Assembly: GCA_019055375.1 (NCBI GenBank)
Contig: JAHQIW010000835.1
Coordinates: 1-64,000, forward strand
Direction of reading: 5' to 3'
DNA from: Parelaphostrongylus tenuis
Lineage: Eukaryota; Nematoda; Chromadorea; Rhabditida; Metastrongylidae
DNA length: 64,000 nt
In this document: one piece after another, positions 10,200 to 23,800 of the stretch
Numbering within the stretch: position 1 is the first letter of the stretch
How the letters are laid out: each line of letters starts with the position of its first letter
Translations under genes and position numbers: made by a program
Notes under the pieces: model-generated
The model's database searches: none
Told to the model about the DNA's origin: nothing
What the model saw: only the letters and a program-made list of their open reading frames with translations

Positions 10200-13100
10200 G
10201 ATAAGACATTGTGATTATCATTATTTCCCTCGACGAGCGTATTCATGGCTGATGTTTAAGAATAGATGGCATAACAGCCGAATATCTATGTCGAGCAGAA
10301 GAATGCTAAATGGGAAAAAATTACGCCGGAAACATACAGTAGGTCTCAGAGATACAATTTTCATTCCAAAAGGGTAAATTGTTGAGCAGTGTTGAATGAG
10401 TAGGAAAGTTGCTGTCGATCGATGCTGATTGTCTGAGTTGCTAGTCGATAAAGTAATAAGTTGAGTTAAAAGTTCACAATGCCAGCTGTAAGTTTCACAA
10501 TGCCAGCTGTAAAGTGATGAATGTGCGCTTTTTCTTCGCTTACTCCAATTACATAGTAAAAATATTTCCATATAGATCTCCTCAGAAATCACACATTGTG
10601 AATAAGTGTTATTAAATTACACGTTCACAATAGAGACGATGAAAACACGCAATCGAAGTTGAAAATATGTTCTTTTTTTGAGGATGCGCTTTTCTTGCTA
10701 AAAAAAGGCCGATTTATAAGACGTATAGACGTCCTTTCATATCAAAGATGAATTTCCTATGGTCTGCTTGGCGACATGCCATCTTCTGAGACGATAAAGT
10801 GCCATTTACATCTAAATTTCACTTTATAAGCACAGAAAAAAAATCGAAGTAAAAAATATCGGGATAACTATTGCGAAAGGAAAGCGTAACATTTCCAATG
10901 AGGAGGCCATGACCAAGTCAAGCTATATCTAGCAAGAAAGGTCACTAAGTACATGTGTACTGAAAATCATGTACGCGGCCCCGAAAGGTTAAATTGAGGC
11001 CTGACAAGCAAAGGATTAAATGATACACCAATAAGTGGTTCCAATAGTTATGTTCACGACTATAAGTGAAAGATAACGTATCATTTCACTGAATTCTTTT
11101 TAGTGTTCATATGTCGCAGTGTGTTGTGAAATCGACGGTTGCTTTGTGGGTCACATAACGATTTTTAGAAAACATGCTGGACAAGGAAAACTATTCAATC
11201 TTATTCGAAAGAATATTTATCCATTTAACTATAAATGGCGCGCGATGTAAATAGTTTTCAGTAGCTTTACAGACTTAGGCTCAACAGTTATGTTTCTTTT
11301 TGCCGAAGTTCTCTCATGTAGGGTACAAAATCTAGCCCGTAACATCAACAGCAAACCTTTTACACACGTTGTGAATGTTTCAACGAAAAGACTTCTACAT
11401 GATCCACGAAAATTTTATATTACAAACTAAATTTGGAACTAGACTGATTTTTTTTTACACAGCCCCATAGCAGATTTTGCGCGGACATTAGGACATCTTG
11501 CATCCACTACGCTTCCTTGCATCGACCGCTGCTTGAGATTTTTGGTTTTCTCCATAAATGTGCCTCTCTATAGATATCGCCAAAAAAAAACTAGCGGAAT
11601 GTCGATCCTCATTGGACTATTGGGTTGCAATGCTAAAGCGTTTCGCAGATATGCATTACGACATTTGCCAACGTTTCTGAATTGGACGAAACGGGTAGTT
11701 CCCAAACACTTCTGACATCATTTTCTCCGCCTAAAAGACTGGGCTATTGGTTGACCCAAATGGGCTCAAACCACGGTGTTGCGCGTATTGAATGCCACCA
11801 CTACCGGTTCGGGAATTTACGTCGATTACTTCCAGGTAAATTTAGAAAAAGTCGTGTGAAATCTTTTTTGAACGAATTGCACAATGTCAAATTTTCAAAT
11901 AGTGCCTAATAAGTGAAAAACCATACAAAAGTATTTCCTAAAACATTTAAGGCTTGATTTTGATGTTGAGAATAATAACGCTTTTTGAGAATGTTAGTTT
12001 ACATCTCAAAAATTTCTCACAGCTCTTTTTTCGCCGTAAAATTATTCATATGTTTCCCTACTTCTCGTGACTGTACGAACAACTTTACACTTGATAATCT
12101 CATGAACAATGCTAAGTGGCTCAGAAGCATACGAGATTATCACTAGAATTACCATCGTCCCACAATGTCTCACACCATACAATGGTAAATTCTTATATAG
12201 ACTAGATTCAGATGAGCTTTTGAGTGCCAATGTTGAACTATTACGTAGTTGACATGATGCCATTGGAAAATATATTTCCTCTTTACATCTTGGAACACCG
12301 ACGGGAAACGTCTACAGCTATTATAAGTTAGCGTACATTTTGAATAATAATATGAATAAAAATAAAGAAGAAATGGGCGGTTATCGTAATCGCATCAGAT
12401 GGAGACACTCAATTATTTTCTGAATTCAGCCAGTGAAATTGCTAAGAGCTTTTCGTTTTACTTAAGTGCATTTTCACTACTCTGCGTTGATAGGCGAAAC
12501 ACAACGGTTTCTCATTCTCCACCATTAACAACGATGCATTGAAGCCATGATATTTTTAGATTGAACCAACCAGAACAATTAAGAGTAACCGTACAAGTGC
12601 CATGATTTTTTCCCACCTACCTTTGACTTGTATTCGCATTGACAGATAAAGGAGCAGTGAGTCACAAAGGCGGTGACTCGATGTGACGAAAATCTTAAAG
12701 TGATTTAGCTCAGTTTTCACAAAGACCCAGAAGACCTGGTGGCACCCTGACAAAGACGTAATAGTACCTGGATAGTGTACACGCCATTTATACAATTTTC
12801 CTGCACTGTCTACACGCTACCACAAATCAGAAATAAGGTCCAGCTTTACACTGATTTGGTTTGTACTGATTCCTGGTTCAAAAAATTGTGATATCACTTG
12901 GAATATCACTTTTATCTGTCTTTACCGTTCTCTCTCCTTTTTGCTGTCTCTTTCTCTCTCTCTCTCTCAGTTGATGTATGCAAACATAGATAAGGAAAAT
13001 TTTCGACCAGTAATGGGTTTGCTCTAGATCAATCGATATTAGTTTTTCAGTGCTTAACAGAGCTAGATAAAAGAGTGTGCTCAAGAGTATAATGGAAAAC

Positions 13101-14500
13101 TGTTTTATTATAATTCAAGTACTTAGGACTGGAAAAATTGAGTTAGAACTCAGGTCCAATCAATATCAGCCCAAAATAGCAGCTTAAGGACATCCCAGAT
13201 AGTCTCCACCCACTAGAAATGAGTGTTTCTGGGTATCTGGAAGTGTTCCATGTGATACTCACCTCTTCTGTCGTTATCGCAGTTCAATATGGGAATATGT
13301 CCTCATCACGTTAATATACCAGACCATTCAAGGTAACGTTTTTCCACATAGCAATAAAAAAGGCAAAATATTTCTCTTTAACGGCATGTTTGGATAGGCC
13401 CTTCACCGGACATTCAGATATCAATTATCCTCTAAAAATCTCGGTCACATCATAACCGACAGTGCATAGAGTGTTGAAGTGAAGAGCTCTACAAGGTCAT
13501 ATATGCATCAAGTATCGCCACATAACCAATCCACCAATGGCTCGTTCCTTTCTTCTACTGCATTATAGTAGAGGCTTATTTTCGTTCCATGAATAAGTTA
13601 ATAAAAATTATAAATATAAGATGATGTGTTATACAAAGCAGCATCGCAATCTGTTGAGTTATTCAAACAGAATATTTGAAATTTAAAAAGTTTCTAATAA
13701 AGATACTTCAAAAAAATGTCAAATGTTGCACTAATACTTAATGTACAGCGTGGTATCACTTCGATATGTGCAGTTTCGATTGTCGGCCTTCAAGGTTAGA
13801 CATTTTTTTTTTGAACATCGATAGACGTTTAGTGGATTTGGGAAGTTCTTAATGTAAGTACATAAATGTGTAGAGCTGCTAACCTTTTTCACTCTTGGCT
13901 CTAGAATTTTTACTTTTATTCACACTTTGAAGATTAAAATTACTATTTCGCGTTTGACCGAATTTTGCAAGAAAAAAGTTCATTCAAGTCTCGTTTCTGG
14001 AAATCGGTTTTTTTTTTGTTAACAAGTCCTGCTAGAGCGATAATCCTTCCACGATTCCATTAGCTGCACGGTTTTGTAAGGATTTATAAGACACCTTCTG
14101 AAGAGTAAAATTACCTTAAGGATAAGAGTAGTTCACCATGCACTGTAATCCGCAACATTCAATATTAGTCGACTTTGAGAAGCTCAACTCTCGAAAATGT
14201 CCAACAAATTATCGCATCATATGATTCTGAAGGGCAAAATCCTTGGGAAAAAAGTGGAAAGCAGCGAGAAGCTTTGATTTCCCTATCCAGGTTGAACTGT
14301 GTTACGCTCCTCTAACCGTACGTCAAACTAAGCTATCATGTCTTCTTTGCTGCGAACCCTCACCAACACGCATGATCCGAATGAAAAAAACGTCGTTAAC
14401 GGCGAAAAAGGCGACTTTCTCAGCAAATGTCTCTTTGAAAGAGCCGAAACGACTTCAAACAACAGTGACATATTTATATTTTTGAAAGTGATTAGATTTA
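10200..14500. other. Gene-free stretch upstream of ncam-1
   Basis: Nothing is identifiable as a gene. It holds a 20-bp tandem duplication (TTCACAATGCCAGCTGTAAG) near 10468-10513 and a CT-rich tract near 12915-12970. The 5' regulatory DNA of the following gene presumably lies at its right end, but no promoter element can be named. Confidence 0.4.
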
Positions 14501-14515
14501 CAAAGCTTCTCAGCT

Positions 14516-14521
14516 TTTCAG
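14516..14521 (+). promoter_or_regulatory. Candidate trans-splice or splice acceptor upstream of ncam-1
   Basis: TTTCAG preceded by a pyrimidine-rich stretch matches the nematode acceptor consensus and lies 285 bp before the signal-peptide ATG. It could be the spliced-leader site or a 5' UTR intron end. Sequence alone does not decide. Confidence 0.3.
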
Positions 14522-14805
14522 CAATGACCCACCAGTGCGACACGTACTCTCAGCATTTGCTGGCCCACTTGCGAGTTCTAGAACTCTTAAGCTCAAGCGC
14601 AGTTCTGCCCTAATTCGCCACGAGCGATTTGATCTACGCGCACAGTACACAGGAGGTTATCGCTGCGGGAGTCGTCGCCGTGAGCTGCCTGCTATCGGCG
14701 AGCCGTCGGCCAGCGATGGCTATTCGCGACCAGTGGGCGTGGTCAGCGTGCGCAGCGTCGTATCCCGCCGCTACTTGTCTTCATTTGCTCGTCGTTCGTT
14801 TAGTT

Positions 14806-14854
14806 ATGCGGTGCTCGATGCTGGCTCTGCTATTGCTCATACATCAATGCTCAG
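14806..14854 (+). CDS. ncam-1: ncam-1 exon 1: signal peptide
   Basis: Encodes MRCSMLALLLLIHQCS plus one base, then GTGAGT. A positively charged start, a leucine-rich core and a small residue at the junction make a good secretory signal. The frame is open upstream to 14629, but those residues do not look like a signal, so the ATG at 14806 is preferred. Confidence 0.82.
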
Positions 14855-17800
14855 GTGAGTAGTATTTGATCTACTTCCAAGTAATCGATAAGATCACTTA
14901 AATCTCCAGTTCTGACGTCTATATGCATTCATGGGTTACTGCTGATCGCGTCTATCTGATTTCGAAATTTCATCTGATCGCATATCTACGCTTTTGCATT
15001 CATTTGTTCAAAGCGCCAGGTGGCATCGAGCGAGGTCTTTCTGTCCGTTACGAGTTGACGTCACTTCGTAATCAACTCTTCTTGATCTACGCACCCTATG
15101 CCTCCTCAGCAACAAGTCCTCACACATCGATTTTTACCAGACCTACAGCTCTGTTCTGTACCGTCTCTCTGTCCCTCAGTGTTGTTGAGTTAAGGCTTAG
15201 ATCTCCGTCACTAGTCAGTTGCAGTTTGTTTAATCGTTTGGCCACTACTATTGACAAGTCTAAACACTTGGGATGAGTACAGTCTCAACCTCTTTCGATC
15301 GTCATCGTCGTCCTCAAATATCTACGCCGCTCTAGACGCGTTCTGCAGAAAAGCGATTGAGCTGTTAGTTGAGTTTTTTGAGAAATCTTATCTTTTCCTC
15401 CCATAATGATCAGCTACATCTCTTGTATCAGTAGCTAAAAGAATTTAACAAAAGGTGATAAGCTATCTTATTTTTCTTATTCATAAGAGATATTCGATGA
15501 GAAAAATCTTGCTCTGCATCACTTGTTCTCTTGTTTTCCTTTCTTTTCTTTTGCTTTCGTTTCTTTTCTTTTTTGTTTTCTCATCGCTCTCATTTTATTC
15601 CAGCATTGGAACTCGTCATCACACCGAATGGCGATCGACTTCTCGATCAGAGAACTGGTGGTAACTTCATAGTGTCGTGTAAGGTGAAGGACTACGATGG
15701 TCCTGCTAGCGATGTGAAAGTCGAATGGTATAAAAACGGTGAACTAGCGTCCCAAATCGGCAATATTATGCCGATCGACAAGATCTACGGGAAACAGCTG
15801 CTTATCAATAGTCCGAAAATTACCGACGGTGGAGATTACACTTGCAAAGCTGATGTCAGTGGGAAGCTCCTCGAGACCACAGTCCGTATTACTTTTGCCG
15901 GTAGGTTTTTTTTCTCTCTACTGCTTCGAGAAGAAGGATGACGTCAATATGCTAGTGTTTATTCTCGTGATTCATGAGTGAGGAACATGGGAGCAAATCA
16001 CTTCAATGTAAACATTAGAAAGCAGTAACGAAAAGGCTAATTACTTGTGATTTTCACTGCAACACAAGGTCATCTAGGAGGGGTTAGTGACGATTGACAC
16101 GTACACATTCTATGGCGAGAGTGTTGCAATCTTTTGAACTCGACGAATAAGACAGATTTTTGATCGTTTATTGAGGCAAATGTCATCTTTAGATCCGCCA
16201 AAATTCATAAATCCTGAGACACAACAGCATCCTGAAGAGGGTTCAACGGCCGAAATCGTCTGTAACGTCGAGGGAACCGACAAGCTCGAGGTGTTCTGGC
16301 AGTTCAACGGCTCAATACTTGAAGAAGGTGTGCTCATCTCTGCGATATTCTCTGAAGTCAATGTTTACTAGTCAGATAGCCCCTCCCCCTTGTGCTTGGT
16401 CAATGAATGACCCAGTTCGTACGTCGTCTACATTTAATACGTGCAGTACTTATCGATCTTTCCTCATTGTTGCGCAATCTCATTGCGTATAAGGGCATAT
16501 TGAGCCGAGACGTCGTTACTTCATTGCCTTCCTTTTGATTATTAGGAAGGCTACGGACATATATATATAATATATATATATTATATATTATATATATTAT
16601 ATATATATGTACATGCTTATATACACATACATATTCGTGTATATATATACATGTATATACATGTGCATGTATACATACGTATATGTATACGTTTATATAT
16701 GTGTAAGGTCGTTCTATGAGTTTTGGCACTGGTGCAGTAAAGGCTAAACTTATTATTCAAAAGTAGTCGAAATTGCGTGATTTAAGTGTTGTTCAATTGC
16801 GAATTTTCTTGCGAACATTTGATTATAGAGCTTGCCTATAGTTGCTTGAAGATGGAAATGTCGTGGGAACAAATTTGCTCGCTGCTCATGCCCGAATGAT
16901 GCGTTGGGGAAAATGCTAGTGAAGCAGCGCGCAAGGTTTATGGAGTTTGGGGCGATGATGTAGTTGCAGAAAAGACGACTAGAATGTGGTTCACGAAGTT
17001 CAAAGCTAGAGAGAACAGTTTGGAAGGTTAGCCGATGCTCCTGCCGTCCACAGGAAGCTCCATCAATCTTGCGCGCCGCTTCATTAGCGGTTTTCCCTAT
17101 GTGTCATTCGGACGCGAAGCAAGCGATTCACTCCCATGACAGCTCTATCTTGAAGCAAGTAAAGGCAATTTGCATAAGAAAATGTTTGCAAGAAGATGCA
17201 CAATTGAACGATACAGTATTATGCAATTTTAATTACTCCTGGTTAGTAAATTTGGTGTTTGATTCTCCAGTGCCAAAGCTTATGAAACTACCCTATATTT
17301 ATGTATCTATTGTATAATATTTGTACGTACATAGTATGGATGTACATAGAGGATAGAGCTCTCGGCGACGATCAATCCCTGGGCATAGCACCTCTGACCA
17401 TTGAGTCCCATGCGCTCCATGGATATCGGAGCGGAGTGGGCCAGTAGTTAGTGACGAAATCTTCTAGCAGCAATCGAAGTTTCTTCGAACTCCTCTCTTA
17501 ACTCACTCTTGCAATCTCAGCGACGGCTTTAGGAGGTGCGTAAACTCGGCTACTTCCGAGATTGCAAGAATTGTCTCGACCGATATTCTACAGTATTCAT
17601 AAAGAAGACGAAGACCTCAAGCAACACGTGGAATGTTCAAAGACCATCATGAAAGATGGATGCGAGAAACCATTTGAGTGCAGGAAATACTGGGATCGGC
17701 ACAGTAATATGGGGAAACGGGTCGTGTACAATAAAAAAAATGTAAATATACGTACGTACATGTGTACACATATACATGTGTGTGCATGTATCTGCGTATG

Positions 17801-20800
17801 TATATATACATATTTGTATGCATTATGTAGACACATATACATACATATATATATCCATATATGTGTATCCGCTTGTTTGGTCTAATTTTCAAGTAGTTTG
17901 TGGTATAGTCGTGTAGCTCATTTTAGGCGTTAAAAATCTGCACTTTCGTCTGCATGGATATGAAATGGTCCGTGAAAAGCGAAAGTCATCAGCGATTGGC
18001 CGTTAGCCGGTGAACAATGGTTTGGGAGGCGAGATGTCTTTGGTTTTGACTGACTGCCTTTGTTAGGTGTTCAGACTCCTATAGTGGAGCTTTGCTGGGC
18101 ATTTGCATATGCATGCCACCATAAAAAGGGTCAGGCTATCAACCAATGGTCCTAATCCTTTTGTTGTGAGATTACAGGGCGGTCACAACATCTGCGCCTC
18201 TTACATTTTGTTACGCAGCACCGAGCTTTTGTGCGAATTCGGCATATGGTTCCTCTACGAATTTCGTCTTCAAAGAAATCTCGTGTTTGAAAATTGATAC
18301 CTTGGTGACCCGATTTTGTCCTGTTATCTTATTGTATAACAATGAATCACCTGGTCAATGCTTCATGGGACTCTTACTATTTGATATATTTGTTTGCGTA
18401 CATCAAACTACACATAAAATCGATTACAAAGCAAAGCTTTGTAGATGAATTGTGCCATAGAGAGATGACTGTAAGAAAAACAACACTCATCTCATCTTTT
18501 TGAGGATCTCCACGTGGTTACCAGTTTCAAAATGACAGGCAGATCCTCATCATCCCTGCATACGATTCCAAGAAGGATGACGGTATCTACAACTGCAACG
18601 CTGCACAGTATTCCTCATTTGAAACACTCGCTATCAATGTAACGGGTTACTGTAAGTCATTTATCACAATATTTTATCCTGTGAATCTTTAACTTTCGTG
18701 AATTTCTTACTGCTCCTCAATATTCTTCTAGCTCGGCCTGTAATAACAGTGTTTGACACACCAACGAATGGTTTCGGAATCGAAGGAGACAGTGCAAAGT
18801 TGCAGTGTGGTGCTGTTGGAAAGCCTAAACCAATTTACGAATGGTTTGACAAGGTATGGCGATGTTGACATGCTTGTATGTCTCTCATGCCTTCCACACT
18901 ATGAAGTTCTCTCGAATCCGTCTTGTTGAATGATTTTGATCCTATCTCGGAAGAGTCCCATGAAAATTTCTGCGTGCTTAGACCTAACTCTATGGCACGT
19001 ATTAGTAGTTATGATAGAGCGGGACTCTCTTCAAAGACTCTGTTCAACATGTATAAAATGAACGGAAACACATCCTAGTGATCCAGACATGGATCTTTTC
19101 GTACGCTGTATTGCTGACTTTGATCAGACAAATACTTCTTTCCTCTCTTTTTCTCTCTCCCTCTCTCCCCCTCCCTCCCTCCCTCCTTGACACGAATACT
19201 TTTGACTAAATCTGTAGCTCATGCTAATAACTAGTGACATTAGAGTATTGGGATGAATAATAGTTAGGTGGCGATCCATCTGTCAGCATAAATATCGAGG
19301 TGGTAGTCGACCACCTGTCAATGACGCACGTGAATGATATGGCAGATCGTGGGAAACAAAGCGATTTGTGCGCATCGCGTGACGGCAATACCGTGATTGA
19401 ACGCACGAGAGGTCATTTGCATGTGCAACTGGTTTGTAGTACCTTCGTGTCAGGCCACACCCAACATACATCCATGGATCAACTAAATCTCTGTTATCAT
19501 AACCTCGTGATTGTAGTGACTGTGACTCGAATCCATGGCGAAAATTGAGGGCTTGTAAGGTAGTGATTTGAATTCCTTATGTCGTTTCACTTTACTTATT
19601 AAAATCGTTCCATTAGTTTTACACTAGGGAAGTAAACACCAACTTTATGAACCAAATGTGATTAAAGTTTCATAATCTTGGTTCCAATTAATCGCGCATT
19701 TTCTTGTGAGCATTTTAGTATACAACTTGCCTCTGCTTGCTTTAAGATGGAGCTGTTTTGGGAACAAATTCGCTTGCTATCTGCACGATGGCCGTAGAAG
19801 AAGTGCTAGTGGAGCGGCGCGCAGATTTATGGAGCCTGGGACGTTGATAATGTTGCAGAAGGACGGCTAGGAAGTGGTTCACGAAGTTTAAAGCTGGAGA
19901 GAACATTCTGGAGGATCAGTCAAGCTCGGTCCGTCCAGAGAAAGCTCAATTGATTTTGTGTGTCCTGCACTAACATTTTCCCCTACGCACCGCCATTCGT
20001 GCATAAGTAGTAAGCTAATTTGTTCCCACGGTAGCTCATTTTTTAAAGCAGGTATAGGCAAGTTGTATTTTCAAAATGTACGTTGAAAAATTGCACAGTG
20101 GAGCGATATTAATATCATGCATTTTTAACTACTTTTGGTTGACCAATCTGGTGTTTATTGCCCTAATGCCCGTATTTATGGAGTGACCTAATACTTTACG
20201 TACTTTACACAACGCGTCATCACATTTTTGCTGTGCGGATCCCAGCACTTCCAGCATTTGCATCCTCCACAAATCTTCGAACATTTCTCGTGTTGTTGCG
20301 ACTGCAGCTGACTCCGTCTTCCTTATGGACTATGTAGAATGCTGATCGGACAAATCCCCTTGCAACTCGGAGGAATTAGAGATAGTGTTTTGTAAGATGT
20401 TCGTTGATTGATTGGAAGAGAGTATTGAGGAAAAAGGTTGAACCAGCACACGTTGTTTCTTGATAGCCTGCATCACTGGAGCACTCCGGCCACCGCCGGT
20501 CAACCTGTGTTCTCATATTGAAAGGAAGCTCTTGACGAAAGTCAGCAGCAATGAAGGCCTGTAATCACTATCGTATTGGTAGAAATGGGTGGCAAGGTGA
20601 CGACCAATCGTTCTTTGATCTTTCCAAGACAAAAATCTGTTGTAATGGTTCGGAAGCCTCACGGCTATTCATTTTTTTTTTTGACAGCAGGATACACGGC
20701 CAAATAGAGATTGTGGTAGTGTATACATTTCAGGGAAGATGAGTCATTGAGGTACTTGAGTTTTAATAAAGCTTATGTTTGTTCAACCCAGTGTTAGCTT

Positions 20801-23800
20801 TGACCGCTCTTAAAGCTTTATTCTTGGCTGTAATGATAGTTAGAAGATCTTGTGGTACAGAAAAATGTTAATGGGTTGAACCAGGGCAGTGGCAGGATAA
20901 AAGAAGGTTTTAGAATACGAAGTCGCTCTCCATATGACCATTATCGCTAATTGAATTATCTGATTCTAGTCAGATTATTTCCTTATTCTAACTTTGATGT
21001 CTCATAGTATATCCAACTAATTTGCTGCAAACGTTCAGAAGTTACTTTGCACCATCTTTCTCTCCTTTCCTGTCTCTTCTCTCTCCCTTCCCTCTCTCCT
21101 TCTCTCTCTCCCTTCCTTCCCCTTTTGTCACTCTCCGAAGGCATGTATAGGATTCGCTAAGGTGTTAATCACCATAAATTTACTTTTGACTTTTCCTTGA
21201 ATAAAATAGGTGTGGGATTTGAAAATCCGAATTTGTTGACTAAAGTGCGGCATATGCTTCACAGACAGTTCATTTGAGGGAATTATATATATATATATAT
21301 ATATATATACTATATATATATATATATATGTGTTGCTGAACGAAATCGCGCTGAACCACTAAGCACTAAGATGATCCTTTGATTAGAGAAGGATAGATTT
21401 TTCCTGATGAAATTGGAGAGCATATCTTTTGTTCCATTTTGATTGATCGAGCTTATTTTACATCGGAATACATCTAGCCATTTATTGCATTGGAAACCGC
21501 TAATGATCACCTTCAGTCTTAGACAGAAACATTGGCTACAGCTCCATCAGTTTGGTTTAAGAAAACTGTGAAATTTGCAGATATTTGCCAGTCAGATACA
21601 AGTTTTTACTCTATCAAGATAAAATCATTTTTCTCTGATGCTTTCAAAGTATTTCTTCCCTTTTTCTTCAAATAGCGGTCATACTTTGAACAGCAATGCA
21701 ATAGATTAGGAAGGATTCCGTTGTTCTTTTTATCCTTTGAGAACCAAGTGTACCAAAAATGCTACACTGACCCTTTTCGAGGTTTTCTTGTTGGGACAGA
21801 ATTATCAATAGAATTTCAGAGTCATTCGATAGTTTAAAAAATTGCGATTGTAACACTGTTCGTGATTTATGAAAAGGTCTCTCGGTGCGCTGTGGCAGAG
21901 AAAAGAATTACGTTTTGCTTTCGAGTGTATAATGTTTTGTACTCGTGTTTGCTTAGCTTTTTTGCTAAAGAAAGTTTTTGCACTAAATCTTTAGTCGTTA
22001 TTCGATAGCTTCGATTTTGTTCTGAACTTTGTTTCTAAAAAGACTTCTTATTACGCTAAACAGTCCTATGGGAAAATTACGTTTCACACTCGGCGCGCAT
22101 TTTTTGCTCACATAAATCTTGACGACATCGAGATAAGGTTCAAGTTTTCTGAAGGTTTTCATAGAACTCCGTAGGATAAAAAGATTATGTTTCGCACTCG
22201 AAGTGGGCTGTTGCTTGAACTTCATAGAGGATTTATTTGGTAATAAATTAAACGAAAGCTAACATCTACAGAATGGTATAACAAAGTCTTTTCTACATCT
22301 GTATGACATTTAGATTTTTTTTTGGGAAGAGAGAAAAATCTTCTAAATAAGTAACGAAATTCATCACAGTTCATTCAGAAATTTCTTCTCTGTTTCAAAT
22401 TAAATCAAAATTATTATTCGAAAATCTCATATAACACTGTTTCCTCTACGCTTATACGCTTCAGTTGAGTGAATACTTCTTTTGTATGAGGAAAACCTCG
22501 AGGACGAAACGTAATTTCTTTTTCGCTCCCAGAATCGTATGAAAACAAACCGAAATTTTTAAAAAATTTATATGGTTTATGCTATCAAATGGTTCTTAAA
22601 TGTCTGGTGGAAAGCCATTCAAAGGCCCAATCAGGTGTTGAACAAATTTTATTTTCGCTGCTACAATGAACTAAGAAGGCTTTTTTGAAAGTAAAGTATT
22701 GAATATACCGAGATTTAGCCTATCAAATAATCACCAAGAGTCTTCGGGATACTTTTCCAAGCGAAAAAGACTCGGTTCCGAAAGGATTAAGGAGGACGCG
22801 ATGGTGTGTCCCGGTGTTGCGACCGTGTGGGTTTGCAGTTCCCGTGCTTGTGTATTCAATTTTTGGAGAATGTTCTCATTTTTTTCTTTTCACCTGAAAT
22901 TCTAAGTGAGAACATAGGTTATAAGTATAGAGAGGTTCACGGAGATATAAAATTTTAAAAGGAAATAAAAACGATGGAGCAAAGTCGCTTCTTATATGTG
23001 GGTGGAGTGTGAACAATTGAAATGCTCAAATTGGAGCTTGTTCACGTTGGAATTATAGTTTTTGTCGTGCAAACAGATAGTTTTGTACACCTATGGAGAA
23101 AAAATTGTTGATAACCTGTTTCTACTGTTCTTATGAGTTAAGATTTTCCGCTGATAATTGAACATAACCATTTCATTCTAGAACGACGATATTATTGTCA
23201 ACTCTGACAAGCACAAGGTGAACGATGGCCTTCTGATCATTGAGTCGTTGTCCGAAAATGATGCTGGAGAATACAAATGTGTTGCCTCGAATGCACTTGG
23301 CAATTCTTCACGTGTCGCCCAGTTGAAGATTCTATGTGAGTTGGCTTTTGTTGTTCAACTTACCTAGGGTTGAGCAAAAAGTTCTGAGAAATTTTTGGAA
23401 GTTTTGCTTTTATGTGCTGACTAACAACGAAAACAACACTACTATCCTTCAAACTGTAGACCACTACTGTCCACAATTATCTGCCATCGTTTTGCAAGAT
23501 TGCGGATTTGCTCAAACTACCATTCCGCCTCCTTTGAATTGAAGCTCTTGACATGCTTCTTCAGCTTCATCAAATGATTTAAATCGACACTCACTCAGTG
23601 TTGATTCATCGAAAGAGGTCATTATCGAATAAAGCTCATGCAGATCCAGGCAAGACTTCTTGTGGACGAAGTCGAATTGTTGCAACTTGTTGACAGCGAT
23701 CTGCTGTGGAGAAAAAGCGCTTCAGCCAAATCACAAGTGTTCGATGAAGGCTCAGCATCTAAATCGGCTGCAAGTCACTTTCATTCAAACAGATAGACTG

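Noticed and set aside
14243..14858. Longer N-terminal frames upstream of the ncam-1 signal peptide
   Set aside because: Frames at 14535-14858 and 14629-14862 overlap in different phases and lack a signal peptide. The start at 14806 gives a proper one and fits exon 2 in phase.
14923..15276. 117-aa frame in ncam-1 intron 1
   Set aside because: It starts in the intron, has no motif and no splice partner in phase.
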